From positions 311,294 to 375,293 of the forward strand of contig NZ_RCZD01000002.1 of assembly GCF_006438725.1 (NCBI RefSeq): a DNA stretch of 64,000 nucleotides, given 5' to 3'. This stretch comes from Ewingella americana (lineage in GTDB: Bacteria > Pseudomonadota > Gammaproteobacteria > Enterobacterales > Enterobacteriaceae). The number at the start of each line of letters is the position of its first letter. Within the stretch, counting starts at the first letter, position 1. A program made the translations under genes and the position numbers. Below, in pieces: positions 1 through 9,168 of this stretch. The notes under the pieces were generated by a model. It was given only the letters and a program-made list of their open reading frames with translations, was not told the origin of the DNA and ran no database searches.

Positions 1-725
1 CACACCGGGCGCGTAAGGGAAAGCGTTAATACCGTGCTACCCGCGTTGAGCATGCTCCCTGGTTCAACGGCGCGAGTAAGCAATGTGCCGGCGGATGGGG
101 CGGTAAGCGTGGTGTCCTGTAAATCCAACTGCGCCTGGGAGAGCTGTGCTTTAGCCTGTTGCAGACTGGCCTGTGCCTGGGCTATCTCTTGTGGGCGGTT
201 ACCGTTGCGGTACTGACTGAGCTTATCGCGCGCGGCTTTCAGCGTAGCTTTTGCCTGATCGCTTGATGAACGGGAATTTTCCAGCTCATTTGCAGCAATC
301 ATGCGTCTGGCCCACAGCCCCTGTTGGCGCTGGTAAAAATTCTGGGCATAGTCATAGGCAGCCTGCGCCTGATTCACCTGCGCGGCCACCTGGGCAATTT
401 CTTCGTCACGGTAGCCGGCAATAATCAAATCAAATTTCGCTTGTGTCGCTGCAACGTTTGCTTCCGCCTGCTGCAAGGCGTTTTGATACGGGCCTTTGTC
501 CAGCTCGCCGAGCGTTTCCCCTGCCTTGATTGCATCGCCTTCATCGACCTGCAACGTCGCGAGGCGGCCACCGACGCGGAAGCTCATGTTCACTGTGCGA
601 ATATCCACATTCCCGTAGAGCGTTAATGGTTTTTCCTGCTCGCTTTGATACCACATCCAGCCGCCAAAACAGCTGGCCAGCAACGCAATAACAACGAGCA
701 CAACCATGGGCTTTTTATTTTTCAT
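1..725 (-). CDS. ybhG: HlyD-family periplasmic adaptor of the YbhGFSR efflux system (3' end cut by window)
   Basis: Membrane-fusion (adaptor) subunit of an ABC-type drug exporter; it bridges the inner-membrane transporter to the outer membrane. The protein starts [19 protein letters not shown], an N-terminal signal anchor, then the stretch [20 protein letters not shown] and the lipoyl half-motif, followed by a long alpha-helical hairpin rich in Ala and Gln ([15 protein letters not shown]) and the second lipoyl half ([15 protein letters not shown]). These match E. coli YbhG closely. About 241 codons are present; the C-terminal beta-barrel runs off the left edge. It lies 13 bases downstream of cecR on the same strand, so the two are probably co-transcribed, as in E. 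coli where CecR controls the ybhGFSR operon. Confidence 0.93.
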   Translation of the reverse strand, partial: MKNKKPMVVLVVIALLASCFGGWMWYQSEQEKPLTLYGNVDIRTVNMSFRVGGRLATLQVDEGDAIKAGETLGELDKGPYQNALQQAEANVAATQAKFDLIIAGYRDEEIAQVAAQVNQAQAAYDYAQNFYQRQQGLWARRMIAANELENSRSSSDQAKATLKAARDKLSQYRNGNRPQEIAQAQASLQQAKAQLSQAQLDLQDTTLTAPSAGTLLTRAVEPGSMLNAGSTVLTLSLTRPV

Positions 726-738
726 GGCACGATCTTCC

Positions 739-1410
739 TTAATTAACAGACAATCCCAGCAAGATGAAATCGACGTGGGTTAACACAACGCTACTGATTT
801 GCTGCCGGTTGGCCTTATCAAAGTTTGTCCAACCTGTGCGTAGTAAAATAGTTTCCCGCCCCAGTCGGAAGGCCAGAATCTGTCCGAGCAAAGCGTGAGT
901 ATGTAAAATGGTTTCGGTATCTAGGGGATCACGTCCGGTGTAACGACCCACAAGGGAAGTCAGGTGGCTGTGCATCGGTGCCATCACACGATCGTGGATG
1001 AGCTGATAAGCGGGTGTTGGCGAAAGCTGTTCGCGAGAGATAAATTTGCTGAGGTTCAGAGTTTCATCGGAGGTGAGCAGCCTTATCATTTGCGCACATG
1101 CCGTATGAATTAGCTGGCGGATTTGCGCTTTATCTGATGACGACTGACTCATAACCTCTTCAGCGCACTGCATGTGCTCAAGAAAATTGTCATTGATAAA
1201 ATCCGCAATCCACTCAGCAGAAGCAATATACAGCTCTTCTTTTGAGCCGAAATAATAGGTGATAGCCGCAATATTTTGCCCGGCAAGAGCCGCGATATCA
1301 CGGGTGGTCGCCTGCAAGCCATATTCACCAAACTGAGCGATGGCGGCTTTAATAAGGCTATTTTTAGCCTGTTCGCCACGGGAAGTTATGGGGGGTTGAG
1401 AGGTCGGCAT
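739..1410 (-). CDS. cecR: TetR-family repressor CecR (YbiH)
   Basis: TetR-type transcriptional regulator of 223 residues. The N-terminal helix-turn-helix is visible ([20 protein letters not shown] followed by [20 protein letters not shown]), and the all-helical C-terminal half is the ligand-binding and dimer domain. In E. coli CecR represses the ybhGFSR exporter operon and affects sensitivity to cefoperazone and chloramphenicol. Here it directly precedes ybhG on the same strand, and a perfect 20-bp palindrome lies 17 bases upstream of its start codon, so autorepression of a cecR-ybhG operon is expected. In E. coli this locus sits far from argU/folD, so its position here marks a synteny break. 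Confidence 0.92.
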   Translation of the reverse strand: MPTSQPPITSRGEQAKNSLIKAAIAQFGEYGLQATTRDIAALAGQNIAAITYYFGSKEELYIASAEWIADFINDNFLEHMQCAEEVMSQSSSDKAQIRQLIHTACAQMIRLLTSDETLNLSKFISREQLSPTPAYQLIHDRVMAPMHSHLTSLVGRYTGRDPLDTETILHTHALLGQILAFRLGRETILLRTGWTNFDKANRQQISSVVLTHVDFILLGLSVN

Positions 1411-1427
1411 ACTGCCTCATAAAAGAG

Positions 1428-1447
1428 TTAATCAATCGATTGATTAA
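1428..1447. promoter_or_regulatory. Probable CecR operator: perfect 20-bp palindrome
   Basis: TTAATCAATCGATTGATTAA reads identically on both strands and lies immediately upstream of cecR. The length and symmetry fit a TetR-family dimer site. Assignment to CecR is inferred from position. Confidence 0.75.
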
Positions 1448-1498
1448 TTAAAAATAGGCCGAAACAAATAGGCTGTCCAGCGATGTGTTTGTATCCTG

Positions 1499-1904
1499 CG
1501 AGGTGGTGCGGACGATTTATTGGACTGTCAGGAAATTGTTTATGTATTCGCGCTGGCAACAGGATTGCGCAGGTCTAACATTTTGGATTTGGAATGGTCG
1601 CAGATTGATATGCAGAGGAAGGTTGCATGGATACATCCAGAGAACGCTAAAGCGGGCAGGAATTACAGATTTCCGGTTCCACGACCTGAGACATACCTGG
1701 GCAAGTTGGCTGGTTCAGGCAGGAGTACCACTTTCTGCTTTGCAGGAGATGGGCGGATGGGAATCTATCGAAATGGTACGCAGGTATGCACACCTGTCAC
1801 CAAATCATCTGGCTGAGCACGCACGCAAAATCGATGACGTTATGGCGATTCATGTCACTAATCTGGCACTTTTGGATTTTGATGTTGAAGTGAAGAAGGC
1901 TTAA
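1499..1904 (+). pseudogene. Tyrosine recombinase (phage/island integrase) remnant
   Basis: Two integrase fragments lie in different frames. The first (from about 1499) reads [20 protein letters not shown], carrying the catalytic Arg I region, up to [11 protein letters not shown] near 1655. The second (from about 1643, stop at 1904) reads [17 protein letters not shown], then [20 protein letters not shown], carrying the HxxR box, the Trp/His position and the nucleophilic Tyr. The whole N-terminal arm and core-binding domain is missing. The segment that should join the two fragments (roughly 60-70 codons) has been lost, with a frame change at the join. The remnant points towards the 3' end of the tRNA-Arg gene 15 bases away, the usual arrangement of an element that used the tRNA as attachment site. 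It cannot encode an active integrase. Confidence 0.88.
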
Positions 1905-1919
1905 TTCGTTGATTTGTAA

Positions 1920-1996
1920 TGGTACGCCCTACAGGATTCGAACCTGTGACCTACGGCTTAGAAGGCCGTTGCTCTATCCAACTGAGCTAAGGGCGC
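1920..1996 (-). tRNA. argU: tRNA-Arg (anticodon TCT)
   Basis: A 77-base cloverleaf on the minus strand. It starts GCGCCCTTAGCTCAGTTGGA, has anticodon loop CTTCTAA (anticodon TCT, decoding AGA/AGG), T-loop GGTTCGAATCC and an encoded CCA end. The acceptor stem pairs GCGCCCT with AGGGCGT, the end pair being G-T. Its 3' end faces an integrase remnant; argU is a known integration target, for example of DLP12 in E. coli. Confidence 0.97.
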
Positions 1997-2030
1997 ATTG
2001 CTGTCCCATCAGGGAGCGTTGCGGATTCGG

Positions 2031-2058
2031 ATTATACGGGCAGACCGCAGTGAGTCAA
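2031..2058 (-). promoter_or_regulatory. argU promoter
   Basis: On the minus strand TTGACT (2058-2053) and a perfect TATAAT (2036-2031) are separated by 16 bp, about 35 bases upstream of the tRNA 5' end. The -35 lies inside a 9-bp inverted repeat (GCAGTGAGT at 2047-2055, ACTCACTGC at 2069-2077). Confidence 0.75.
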
Positions 2059-2141
2059 TGGCTTTCGAACTCACTGCTTAATGACTGAACGATTTATCGT
2101 TATTCTCTGCCCTGCTCGTCTTTATATAGCATCGCTCCGTA

Positions 2142-3053
2142 CTATTTCTCTGAATTTATGGCTGCGGTGATCACCCGCGCTGACGCCTGATAAGCCATGT
2201 TTTCATAAGCGGTCAGTTCAGGTTGCAGGGTTTGTACCACGCCTTTTCGGCCGATAACCGCAGGCTGGCCGATGTACACGCGCAAATTTTCATCCCACGC
2301 GGCGACCGGGTAGACGCTGTTGGCATCGGACAAGATGGCATCCAGTAAGCGGGCGGTGGCCGTCGCTATACCATAACTGGTCCAGCCTTTACCTTGCAGA
2401 ATATCCCAACCTCCGCCGCGCACGGCGCTGTCCATTTTGGCCCAGTCAACGGCGTTATCGCCCGCCAGTTCAGCCACCGGGCGGCCACCTAAGGTCACGG
2501 TACTCCATGCAACAAACTGAGACTCACCGTGCTCGCCCATCACGTAACCGGTGACGCTTTTCGGGTCGAAGCCGAAGAACTCGCCGACGACGCGCTTCAT
2601 GCGTGCGGTGTCGAGCGAGGTGCCGGTGCCGAGAACCTGGCTGTGCGGGAAACCGCTGGTCTGCTGAATGATCTGGGTTATCACGTCGCACGGGTTGGTG
2701 ATGTTCAGCATCACCCCCCCAAAGCCACTGGCAATGATGCGGGGCACCACTTCATGAACTGCGGCACGGGTCTCAGCCAACTCTTCCAGACGGTCTTCGC
2801 GCAGCAAGGTTTTCGGGCCAACGGCGATGACTATCACATCGGCGTCGTGCAGTTCGGCATAGTCGTTGGCGATGACTTTAACTCGCGAGGCGGTAAGCGA
2901 CGCCATATCACGCAGCTCCAGCGCCTGACTGGCCGCTTTCTTCTCGTTTTCATCTAACAAAACAATCACATCACACAGCCCCTGCGTGACCAGAGAAAAA
3001 GCCACATCAGCGCCTACATGACCCGCGCCGATAATTCCCACTTTACGTGTCAT
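2142..3053 (-). CDS. L-lactate / L-2-hydroxyisocaproate-type dehydrogenase
   Basis: NAD-dependent 2-hydroxyacid dehydrogenase of the LDH/MDH superfamily, 303 residues. The Rossmann dinucleotide motif GIIGAGHVGADVAF is at residues 6-19, the substrate loop contains REDRLEEL, then NITNPCDVIT, GTGTSLDTARMK and the catalytic-His motif GEHGESQFVAW. The region from GTGTSLDTARM to GEHGESQFVAWSTV resembles lactobacillus L-2-hydroxyisocaproate dehydrogenase more than E. coli Mdh, suggesting reduction of a branched or bulky 2-oxoacid; the substrate is not certain. I chose the ATG at 3053, preceded by an AAGGAAA ribosome site; an upstream in-frame extension of 51 codons is basic, Cys-rich and unlike the family. 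It is divergent from folD. Confidence 0.85.
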   Translation of the reverse strand: MTRKVGIIGAGHVGADVAFSLVTQGLCDVIVLLDENEKKAASQALELRDMASLTASRVKVIANDYAELHDADVIVIAVGPKTLLREDRLEELAETRAAVHEVVPRIIASGFGGVMLNITNPCDVITQIIQQTSGFPHSQVLGTGTSLDTARMKRVVGEFFGFDPKSVTGYVMGEHGESQFVAWSTVTLGGRPVAELAGDNAVDWAKMDSAVRGGGWDILQGKGWTSYGIATATARLLDAILSDANSVYPVAAWDENLRVYIGQPAVIGRKGVVQTLQPELTAYENMAYQASARVITAAINSEK

Positions 3054-3232
3054 CCCGCGTTTCCTTATGTTTTCGATTTTACGTCTTCCTAAAATAACCC
3101 CAATATTTCTAAACGTCTTCGCAAACCTGCGGCAAATTTGTCGGCTACGGCAATTCAGCGCCTGACAGCGCGCGCCGCATCTGCCAAAATAGGGCATCCC
3201 CTGCATTTTTTAATTGATGGATTTACTCCCCG

Positions 3233-4099
3233 ATGTCAGCAAAGATTATTGACGGTAAAACGATTGCGCAGCAGGTCAGAAACGAAGTTGCGGAAAAAGT
3301 GAAACAACGGCTGGCTGCCGGTAAACGTGTGCCAGGCTTAGCTGTTGTCCTGGTCGGAGAGAATCCGGCGTCGCAGATTTACGTCGCCAGCAAGCGTCGC
3401 TCTTGTGAAGAGGTTGGCTTTCTGTCGCGCTCCTATGATTTACCTGCCACCACCACCGAAGGCGAACTGTTAAAGCTGATTGATGATCTGAATAATGACG
3501 ACGCCATCGACGGCATTTTGGTTCAACTACCGTTGCCCGCGGGCATCGATAACATCAAGGTTCTGGAACGTATTCATCCAGACAAAGACGTTGACGGATT
3601 CCATCCCTATAACGTTGGCCGCCTGTGTCAGCGCGCGCCCACACTGCGTCCTTGCACCCCTCGCGGTATTGTGACGCTGCTGGAACGTTATGGCATCGAC
3701 ACCTTTGGTCTGAATGCCGTGGTGATTGGTGCGTCAAATATCGTGGGCCGCCCGATGAGCATGGAACTGCTGCTGGCCGGTTGTACCACCACCGTCACCC
3801 ACCGCTTTACCAAGAATCTGCGTCACCATGTTGAAAATGCCGATCTGGTGGTGGTTGCTGTCGGTAAACCGGGGTTTATTCCCGGCGAATGGATTAAACC
3901 GGGCGCAATCGTCGTGGATGTCGGTATAAACCGTCTGGAAAGTGGTAAAGTTGTCGGCGATGTGGAATTTGATGCCGCCGCCGAGCGCGCTTCATTTATT
4001 ACACCGGTGCCGGGCGGCGTAGGCCCGATGACGGTCGCGACGCTGATTCAAAATACCTTGCAGGCTTGCGAGGAATATCACGACATCAGCGCCAACTAA
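3233..4099 (+). CDS. folD: Bifunctional methylenetetrahydrofolate dehydrogenase / cyclohydrolase
   Basis: Cytosolic enzyme that oxidises 5,10-methylene-THF with NADP and hydrolyses the methenyl product to 10-formyl-THF, feeding purine and formyl-Met synthesis. At 288 residues it matches the family length. Diagnostic segments are [16 protein letters not shown] with the catalytic Lys, [15 protein letters not shown], the cofactor motif [12 protein letters not shown] and the C-terminal [14 protein letters not shown]. It lies between argU and ybcJ-cysS as in the E. coli backbone. The 28-base gap to ybcJ suggests co-transcription. Confidence 0.98.
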   Translation: MSAKIIDGKTIAQQVRNEVAEKVKQRLAAGKRVPGLAVVLVGENPASQIYVASKRRSCEEVGFLSRSYDLPATTTEGELLKLIDDLNNDDAIDGILVQLPLPAGIDNIKVLERIHPDKDVDGFHPYNVGRLCQRAPTLRPCTPRGIVTLLERYGIDTFGLNAVVIGASNIVGRPMSMELLLAGCTTTVTHRFTKNLRHHVENADLVVVAVGKPGFIPGEWIKPGAIVVDVGINRLESGKVVGDVEFDAAAERASFITPVPGGVGPMTVATLIQNTLQACEEYHDISAN

Positions 4100-4127
4100 A
4101 AGTCAGTAACAAATAAGTCAGGAAACC

Positions 4128-4349
4128 ATGGAAACTTTTTTTCTCGAAAAACACCCGCACGTTGAACTGTGCGACCTGCTCAAATTTATGGGCTGGTGTG
4201 AAAGCGGCGCAGCGGCTAAAGCCGTGATCGCTGAAGGTCAGGTAAAGGTCAACGGGCAGGTAGAAACCCGCAAACGTTGTAAAATCCTTGCCGACCAACA
4301 GGTAGAATTTGCCAGCAGCAAGCTGGTGGTCAAAGCCTCAGCCGAATAA
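4128..4349 (+). CDS. ybcJ: S4-like RNA-binding protein YbcJ
   Basis: Small (73-residue) S4-domain protein; the fold binds structured RNA, although the physiological target is not established. The sequence METFFLEKHPHVELCDLLKF, then GAAAKAVIAEGQVKVNGQVE and TRKRCKILADQQVEF shows the characteristic S4 pattern (G-x-A-K-x-x-I-x-x-G-x-V-x-V-N-G). It follows folD closely and is followed by a bidirectional terminator shared with cysS. Confidence 0.93.
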   Translation: METFFLEKHPHVELCDLLKFMGWCESGAAAKAVIAEGQVKVNGQVETRKRCKILADQQVEFASSKLVVKASAE

Positions 4350-4366
4350 ACCCGGTTCTGAGCAAT

Positions 4367-4404
4367 AAAAAAGCGCGGAGGGATAACCCGACCGCGCTTT
4401 TTTT
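4367..4404. terminator. Bidirectional terminator between ybcJ and cysS
   Basis: Stem AAAAAAGCGCGG / CCGCGCTTTTTT with a 13-base loop. It gives a U-tract on either strand and serves the convergent ybcJ and cysS genes. Confidence 0.88.
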
Positions 4405-4432
4405 ATATCAATTTTATGGCAAGTAAAATAGC

Positions 4433-5824
4433 CTATTTACGGCGCCAGGTGGTACCGCCTGGCCCATCTTCAAGCACAATGCCCATCTCATTTAAGCGAT
4501 CGCGCGCAATGTCTGCCATGCCCCAGTCTTTGCTGGCACGGGCGTCGTTACGCTGCTTGATAAGCCGCTCGATCTCCGCCACTTCTCCGTCGTCATCTGT
4601 CTGTGCACCGGACTGCAGGAACTGCTCGGGATCTTTTGCCAGCAGGCCCAGCACGCTGCCCAACTGGCGCAGTTCGGCGGCCAGGCCGTTGGCAGCGGCC
4701 ATGTCTTCTGCTTTCAGACGGTTGATGTCACGCGCCATATCAAACAGTACGGAATAGGCTTCCGGCGTGTTGAAATCGTCGTCCATCGCTGCGCGAAAAC
4801 GTGTCACAAAGGCTTCGCCACCGGCCGCGACTGCATTCACATCGCTGCCGCGCAGTGCGATATAGAGACGCTCCAGCGAGGTGCGAGCCAGTTTTAGGTT
4901 CTCTTCGCTGTAGTTCAGCTGGCTGCGGTAATGGCCAGACATCAGGAAGTAGCGCACGCTTTCGGCGTCGTAATATTTTAAGACGTCGCGCACGGTGAAG
5001 AAGTTATCCAGCGATTTGGACATCTTCTCGCGGTCAATCATCACCATACCGGAGTGCATCCAGGTATTGACGTAAGGACCGTCGTGGGCGCAACTCGACT
5101 GCGCGATTTCATTCTCGTGATGAGGGAACATCAGGTCTGAACCGCCGCCGTGAATGTCAAAATGTTCGCCAAGCTGCTTGCAGTTCATGGCTGAACATTC
5201 GATATGCCAGCCCGGACGCCCTTCACCCCACGGCGAGGTCCAGCTCGGCTCGCCCGGCTTAGACATTTTCCACAGCACGAAGTCCATCGGGTTGCGTTTG
5301 ACATCAGCGGCCACTTCGACGCGGGCACCGGCCTGCAACTGATCCAAGTCCTGACGTGATAACACGCCGTAATCCGGGTCACTTTCTACCCAGAACATCA
5401 CATCGCCGTTAGAGGCCACGTAGGCGTGATCGCGGTCGATCAGCTTTTGCACGATCTCAATGATTTCGCCGATATGGGCGGTAGCGCGCGGTTCAGCATC
5501 TGGCGGCAGAATGCCGAGCGCAGCGAAATCAGCGTGCATCTCAGCGATCATTCGGTCGGTCAGCGCGGTAAAGGCCTCGCCTCTTTCGGCTGCACGTTTA
5601 ATGATTTTGTCTTCAATATCAGTAATGTTACGCACATATTTCAGGTCATAGCCCAGGTAACGCAAATAGCGTGACACCACGTCGAATGACACAAAGGTGC
5701 GACCATGGCCGATGTGACACAGGTCGTAAACGGTGATCCCGCACACGTACATACCGACTTTACCGGCATGAATTGGCTTGAATTCCTCTTTTTGGCGACT
5801 CAGGGTATTAAAAATCTTCAGCAT
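4433..5824 (-). CDS. cysS: Cysteinyl-tRNA synthetase
   Basis: Class Ia aminoacyl-tRNA synthetase, 463 residues, charging tRNA-Cys in the cytosol. The HIGH-type signature is CHIGHGR with the zinc-ligand Cys28 just before it ([10 protein letters not shown]); further zinc-site residues lie in GWHIECSAM and FPHHENE. The KMSKS loop appears exactly ([12 protein letters not shown]), and the C-terminal anticodon-binding domain ends [16 protein letters not shown]. Convergent with ybcJ and divergent from ppiB, as in E. coli. Confidence 0.98.
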   Translation of the reverse strand: MLKIFNTLSRQKEEFKPIHAGKVGMYVCGITVYDLCHIGHGRTFVSFDVVSRYLRYLGYDLKYVRNITDIEDKIIKRAAERGEAFTALTDRMIAEMHADFAALGILPPDAEPRATAHIGEIIEIVQKLIDRDHAYVASNGDVMFWVESDPDYGVLSRQDLDQLQAGARVEVAADVKRNPMDFVLWKMSKPGEPSWTSPWGEGRPGWHIECSAMNCKQLGEHFDIHGGGSDLMFPHHENEIAQSSCAHDGPYVNTWMHSGMVMIDREKMSKSLDNFFTVRDVLKYYDAESVRYFLMSGHYRSQLNYSEENLKLARTSLERLYIALRGSDVNAVAAGGEAFVTRFRAAMDDDFNTPEAYSVLFDMARDINRLKAEDMAAANGLAAELRQLGSVLGLLAKDPEQFLQSGAQTDDDGEVAEIERLIKQRNDARASKDWGMADIARDRLNEMGIVLEDGPGGTTWRRK

Positions 5825-5941
5825 CAGGCTATTCCGTGTTAGGCATTGAAAACGTCAATTGCGCTCATAATATAACGAAAATGAATCTACCGAAACGGCA
5901 TAAGCCGCCAGGCGTCCGAAACAGGCTGCTGACGCCTGCTT

Positions 5942-5971
5942 TTGAGTTATGGTATAAGAAAAGGCTATAGT
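5942..5971 (+). promoter_or_regulatory. Predicted ppiB promoter
   Basis: TTGAGT and TATAGT separated by 18 bp, 46 bases upstream of the ppiB start in the cysS-ppiB divergent gap. A pattern match only. Confidence 0.45.
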
Positions 5972-6017
5972 AGCGGCTCACACGAGAGCACACATCAACA
6001 TAAGCAGGATGATTATT

Positions 6018-6512
6018 ATGGTCACTTTACACACCAATCACGGCGACATCGTTATTAAAACCTTCGCGGACAAAGCGCCGGTCACCGTCGAAAACTTCCT
6101 GAACTATTGCCGTAAAGGCTTCTACGACAACACCATTTTCCACCGTGTCATTAACGGTTTTATGATTCAGGGCGGCGGTTTTGAGCCAGGCATGAACCAG
6201 AAAAATACTGACGCACAAATCAAAAATGAAGCGAATAACGGTCTGAAAAACAACAAAGGCACGCTGGCGATGGCCCGTACCAATGACCCGCATTCTGCTA
6301 CCGCACAGTTCTTCATCAACGTTACCGACAATGATTTCCTTAACCACACTGGCGAAAACGCGCAGGGTTGGGGTTACTGCGTATTTGCAGAAGTGACCGA
6401 TGGTCTGGACGTGATTGAGAAAATCAAAGCCGTGAAAACCGGCCGCAGCGGCATGCATCAGGACGTTCCAAAAGAAGACGTGGTGATCACCAGCGTCACC
6501 GTCAGCGAATAA
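6018..6512 (+). CDS. ppiB: Cytosolic peptidyl-prolyl cis-trans isomerase B (cyclophilin)
   Basis: Cyclophilin-type rotamase that accelerates proline isomerisation during folding; no signal peptide, so cytosolic. The 164 residues match E. coli PpiB. Key segments: [16 protein letters not shown] (catalytic Arg and Phe), NGTLAMAR-type sequence [32 protein letters not shown] and [16 protein letters not shown] chose the ATG opening [10 protein letters not shown], which matches the family and follows an AGCAGGA ribosome site, rather than the ATG three codons earlier. lpxH follows after 26 bases. Confidence 0.97.
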   Translation: MVTLHTNHGDIVIKTFADKAPVTVENFLNYCRKGFYDNTIFHRVINGFMIQGGGFEPGMNQKNTDAQIKNEANNGLKNNKGTLAMARTNDPHSATAQFFINVTDNDFLNHTGENAQGWGYCVFAEVTDGLDVIEKIKAVKTGRSGMHQDVPKEDVVITSVTVSE

Positions 6513-6538
6513 CGTTCGGATTTTACGAACGCGACGCA

Positions 6539-7261
6539 ATGACCACTTTTTTTATCGCAGATATCCATCTTTGCGCACAGGAACCGGCAATTACTGCCGG
6601 TTTTCTGCGTTTTTTACGCGAAGATGCACCGCAAGCCGATGCGCTGTACATCCTCGGTGACTTGTTTGAAGCCTGGATAGGCGACGACGATCCGCAGCCT
6701 CTGCACGCGGAGATCGCCGCAGCGCTCAACGCTCTCCACCAACAGGGTGTGCCCTGTTTCTTTATTCACGGTAACCGCGATTTTTTAGTCGGACGGCGCT
6801 TTGCCCGCGACAGCCTGATGCAAATCCTGCCCGACACCAAAGTGCTCGAACTTTATGGCCGCCGGGTGCTGATTCTGCACGGCGACACACTGTGTACCGA
6901 CGACACCGGTTATCAGAATTTCCGCAAAAAAGTGCGTAATCCGCTGATTCAGAAAATCTTCCTCGCCCTGCCGCTGAAGTGGCGTCTGGCGATTGCCGCC
7001 AGAATGCGTGCCGACAGTAAGGCCTCCAACAGCGGAAAATCGCTGGAGATCATGGACGTCAATCCGCAGGCCGTCATTAATGCCATGCAGGAAAATGGTG
7101 TCGAATGGATGATCCACGGCCATACCCATCGCCCTGCTATGCATGACGTGCCGTTAAAGGGGAAGACGGGTCACCGCGCGGTGCTGGGTGCCTGGCATAC
7201 AGAAGGATCGATGATCACCGTCAGCGCTGACGGTGTGGAACTGGTCACCTTTCCATTCTGA
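6539..7261 (+). CDS. lpxH: UDP-2,3-diacylglucosamine pyrophosphatase
   Basis: Peripheral inner-membrane metallophosphoesterase that hydrolyses UDP-2,3-diacylglucosamine to lipid X plus UMP in lipid A synthesis. 240 residues. Metal ligands are visible in family order: D8 and H10 in FIADIHL, the [12 protein letters not shown] block, HGNRDF, LHGDTL and HGHTHRP near the C-terminus. It is co-oriented with ppiB and lies upstream of purE, as in E. coli. Confidence 0.97.
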   Translation: MTTFFIADIHLCAQEPAITAGFLRFLREDAPQADALYILGDLFEAWIGDDDPQPLHAEIAAALNALHQQGVPCFFIHGNRDFLVGRRFARDSLMQILPDTKVLELYGRRVLILHGDTLCTDDTGYQNFRKKVRNPLIQKIFLALPLKWRLAIAARMRADSKASNSGKSLEIMDVNPQAVINAMQENGVEWMIHGHTHRPAMHDVPLKGKTGHRAVLGAWHTEGSMITVSADGVELVTFPF

Positions 7262-7296
7262 TCCTCACACCGATTTAAAAGCCACACAAACCCGCC

Positions 7297-7334
7297 ACGC
7301 AATCGTTTTCCTCGCTTTGTGAGCATGGTATGAT
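7297..7334 (+). promoter_or_regulatory. purEK promoter with PurR operator
   Basis: ACGCAATCGTTTTCCT (7297-7312) matches the PurR box consensus ACGCAAACGTTTTCNT at 15 of 16 defined positions. It overlaps a weak -35 (TTTTCC, 7306-7311) placed 17 bp from a -10 TATGAT (7329-7334). The arrangement is that of a purine-repressed promoter and mirrors E. coli purEK. Confidence 0.85.
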
Positions 7335-7416
7335 TTGCGCCCTCTCCGCCAGAAATCCCCGGTGAAAACCGCAGAACAACTGGCGACGCTTGTTTAATCA
7401 CAGGAGCTTTACAGAC

Positions 7417-7926
7417 ATGTCATCCAACGTTACCCCGGCAAAAATCGCCATCGTTATGGGGTCTAAAAGTGACTGGGCGACCATGCAGTTCGCCGCCGAG
7501 GTTCTCACAACGCTGAATATTCCTTTCCATGTCGAAGTTGTTTCCGCCCACCGTACGCCAGATAAGCTGTTCAGCTTTGCCGAACAGGCGTCTGAAAACG
7601 GTCTGGATGTGATTATCGCAGGCGCAGGCGGCGCGGCGCATCTGCCGGGCATGATTGCAGCGAAAACGCTGGTGCCGGTGCTTGGCGTGCCGGTGCAAAG
7701 TGCAGCCCTGAGCGGCGTAGATAGCCTTTACTCTATCGTCCAGATGCCGCGCGGCATTCCGGTTGGTACGCTGGCCATCGGTAAAGCGGGTGCGGCCAAT
7801 GCAGCCCTGCTGGCGGCGCAAATCCTGGCACTGCACGACGCGGAAATTGGCAAAAGTCTGGCGGCGTGGCGCAAAGCACAAACCGATGAAGTGCTGAATA
7901 ATCCCGATCCGCGGGAGGAAGCATGA
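7417..7926 (+). CDS. purE: N5-carboxyaminoimidazole ribonucleotide mutase
   Basis: Catalyses N5-CAIR to CAIR in de novo purine synthesis as a cytosolic octamer. 169 residues, the E. coli length. The substrate-binding signature [14 protein letters not shown], then [26 protein letters not shown] and GVPVQS are all present. The start is the ATG preceded by CAGGAGC; an upstream in-frame start would add nine non-conserved residues. It overlaps purK by four bases (ATGA), implying translational coupling. Confidence 0.98.
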   Translation: MSSNVTPAKIAIVMGSKSDWATMQFAAEVLTTLNIPFHVEVVSAHRTPDKLFSFAEQASENGLDVIIAGAGGAAHLPGMIAAKTLVPVLGVPVQSAALSGVDSLYSIVQMPRGIPVGTLAIGKAGAANAALLAAQILALHDAEIGKSLAAWRKAQTDEVLNNPDPREEA

Positions 7927-8990
7927 AGCCGGTTTGCGTACTCGGAAACGGCCAGTTAGGTCGAATGTTGCGTCAGGCCGGTGAACCGCTGGGGATCGCA
8001 GTTTACCCTGTCGGCATCGACGCCGAACCGGAAGCCGTGCCCTTTCAGCAAAGTGTGATCACCGCTGAAATTGAGCGCTGGCCGGAGACCGCGCTGACCC
8101 GCGAACTGGCGACGCACAAAAGCTTCGTAAACCGTGATATTTTTCCGCGTCTGGCCGATCGCCTGACGCAAAAACAGCTGCTCGACCAGCTCGGTCTGGC
8201 AACCGCACCGTGGCAATTACTGGCGGATATTGCCGAATGGCCGCAGGTCTTTGCACAACTGGGTGAACTGGCGATTGTGAAGCGCCGCGTGGGCGGTTAT
8301 GACGGCCGTGGACAGTGGCGTTTGCGGCCTGGTGAAGAAAACACCTTACCGGCTGACAGCTACGGCGAATGCATCGTCGAGCAGGGCATCAATTTCTCCG
8401 GCGAAGTGTCGCTGGTGGGCGCACGCGGCCATGGCGGTCAGACAGTCTTCTACCCGCTGACCCACAACTTGCACGAAGACGGCATTCTGCGCACCAGCGT
8501 GGCGCTGCCAAAACCGGATGCCGCATTGCAGCAGCAGGCCGAAAGTATGCTGTCAGCTATTCTCAATGAGCTGAATTATGTCGGCGTGATGGCGATGGAA
8601 TGTTTTGTGGTCAGCGAAGGTTTGCTGATTAATGAACTGGCCCCGCGCGTACACAACAGCGGGCACTGGACGCAAAACGGCGCATCCTACAGCCAGTTCG
8701 AAATGCATCTGCGCGCTATTCTCGGTCTGCCGTTGCCAAAACCGGTGGTCAGTACGCCGTCTGTGATGGTTAACCTGATTGGCACGGCGGTGTCTACCGA
8801 CTGGCTGAGCCTGCCGCTGGTGAACCTGCACTGGTACGAGAAAGAAGTACGCGAAGGCCGTAAGGTCGGGCATCTCAATCTGAATGACGCCAGTGCCGGG
8901 TTGCTGAAAGAGACGCTGGACGCGTTAGTGCCGATGCTGCCGCCGGAGTACAAAAGCGGTATTGCATGGGCGATCAATAAACTCGCTTAA
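7923..8990 (+). CDS. purK: N5-carboxyaminoimidazole ribonucleotide synthase
   Basis: ATP-grasp enzyme that carboxylates AIR with bicarbonate and ATP to give N5-CAIR, the substrate of PurE. 355 residues. N-terminal [17 protein letters not shown], central ATP-grasp lysine in [15 protein letters not shown], metal/phosphate segment [16 protein letters not shown] and the C-terminal HLNLN stretch are diagnostic. Second gene of the PurR-controlled purEK operon. Confidence 0.98.
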   Translation: MKPVCVLGNGQLGRMLRQAGEPLGIAVYPVGIDAEPEAVPFQQSVITAEIERWPETALTRELATHKSFVNRDIFPRLADRLTQKQLLDQLGLATAPWQLLADIAEWPQVFAQLGELAIVKRRVGGYDGRGQWRLRPGEENTLPADSYGECIVEQGINFSGEVSLVGARGHGGQTVFYPLTHNLHEDGILRTSVALPKPDAALQQQAESMLSAILNELNYVGVMAMECFVVSEGLLINELAPRVHNSGHWTQNGASYSQFEMHLRAILGLPLPKPVVSTPSVMVNLIGTAVSTDWLSLPLVNLHWYEKEVREGRKVGHLNLNDASAGLLKETLDALVPMLPPEYKSGIAWAINKLA

Positions 8991-9001
8991 ATCATCTCCT
9001 G

Positions 9002-9020
9002 CCCGCCCAATCCGGGCGGG
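9002..9020 (+). terminator. Hairpin after purK
   Basis: CCCGCCC / GGGCGGG with a 5-base loop, 11 bases after the purK stop. The T-rich stretch (CTTTTTCTC) begins only about 10 bases further on, so it may be an imperfect terminator. I see nothing else in the 178 bases before ybbP. Confidence 0.5.
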
Positions 9021-9168
9021 AGCTAACATCCTTTTTCTCATTCCTCCCACCCGCTGTTTTGCGGTTTGCAGCAATACTGACGCCCAATTTTAGGGGAAGT
9101 GAAGTGATGGGGTTCCCGCAGGGACGCCCCACGCTTCGCTCGCCCCGTGTATCTCAGGCCAACAGGCA

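Noticed and set aside
2142-3206. Long version of the hydroxyacid dehydrogenase with a 51-residue N-terminal extension
   Set aside because: The extension is Cys/Arg-rich and unlike the family; an AAGGAAA site directly precedes the internal ATG that begins the Rossmann fold.
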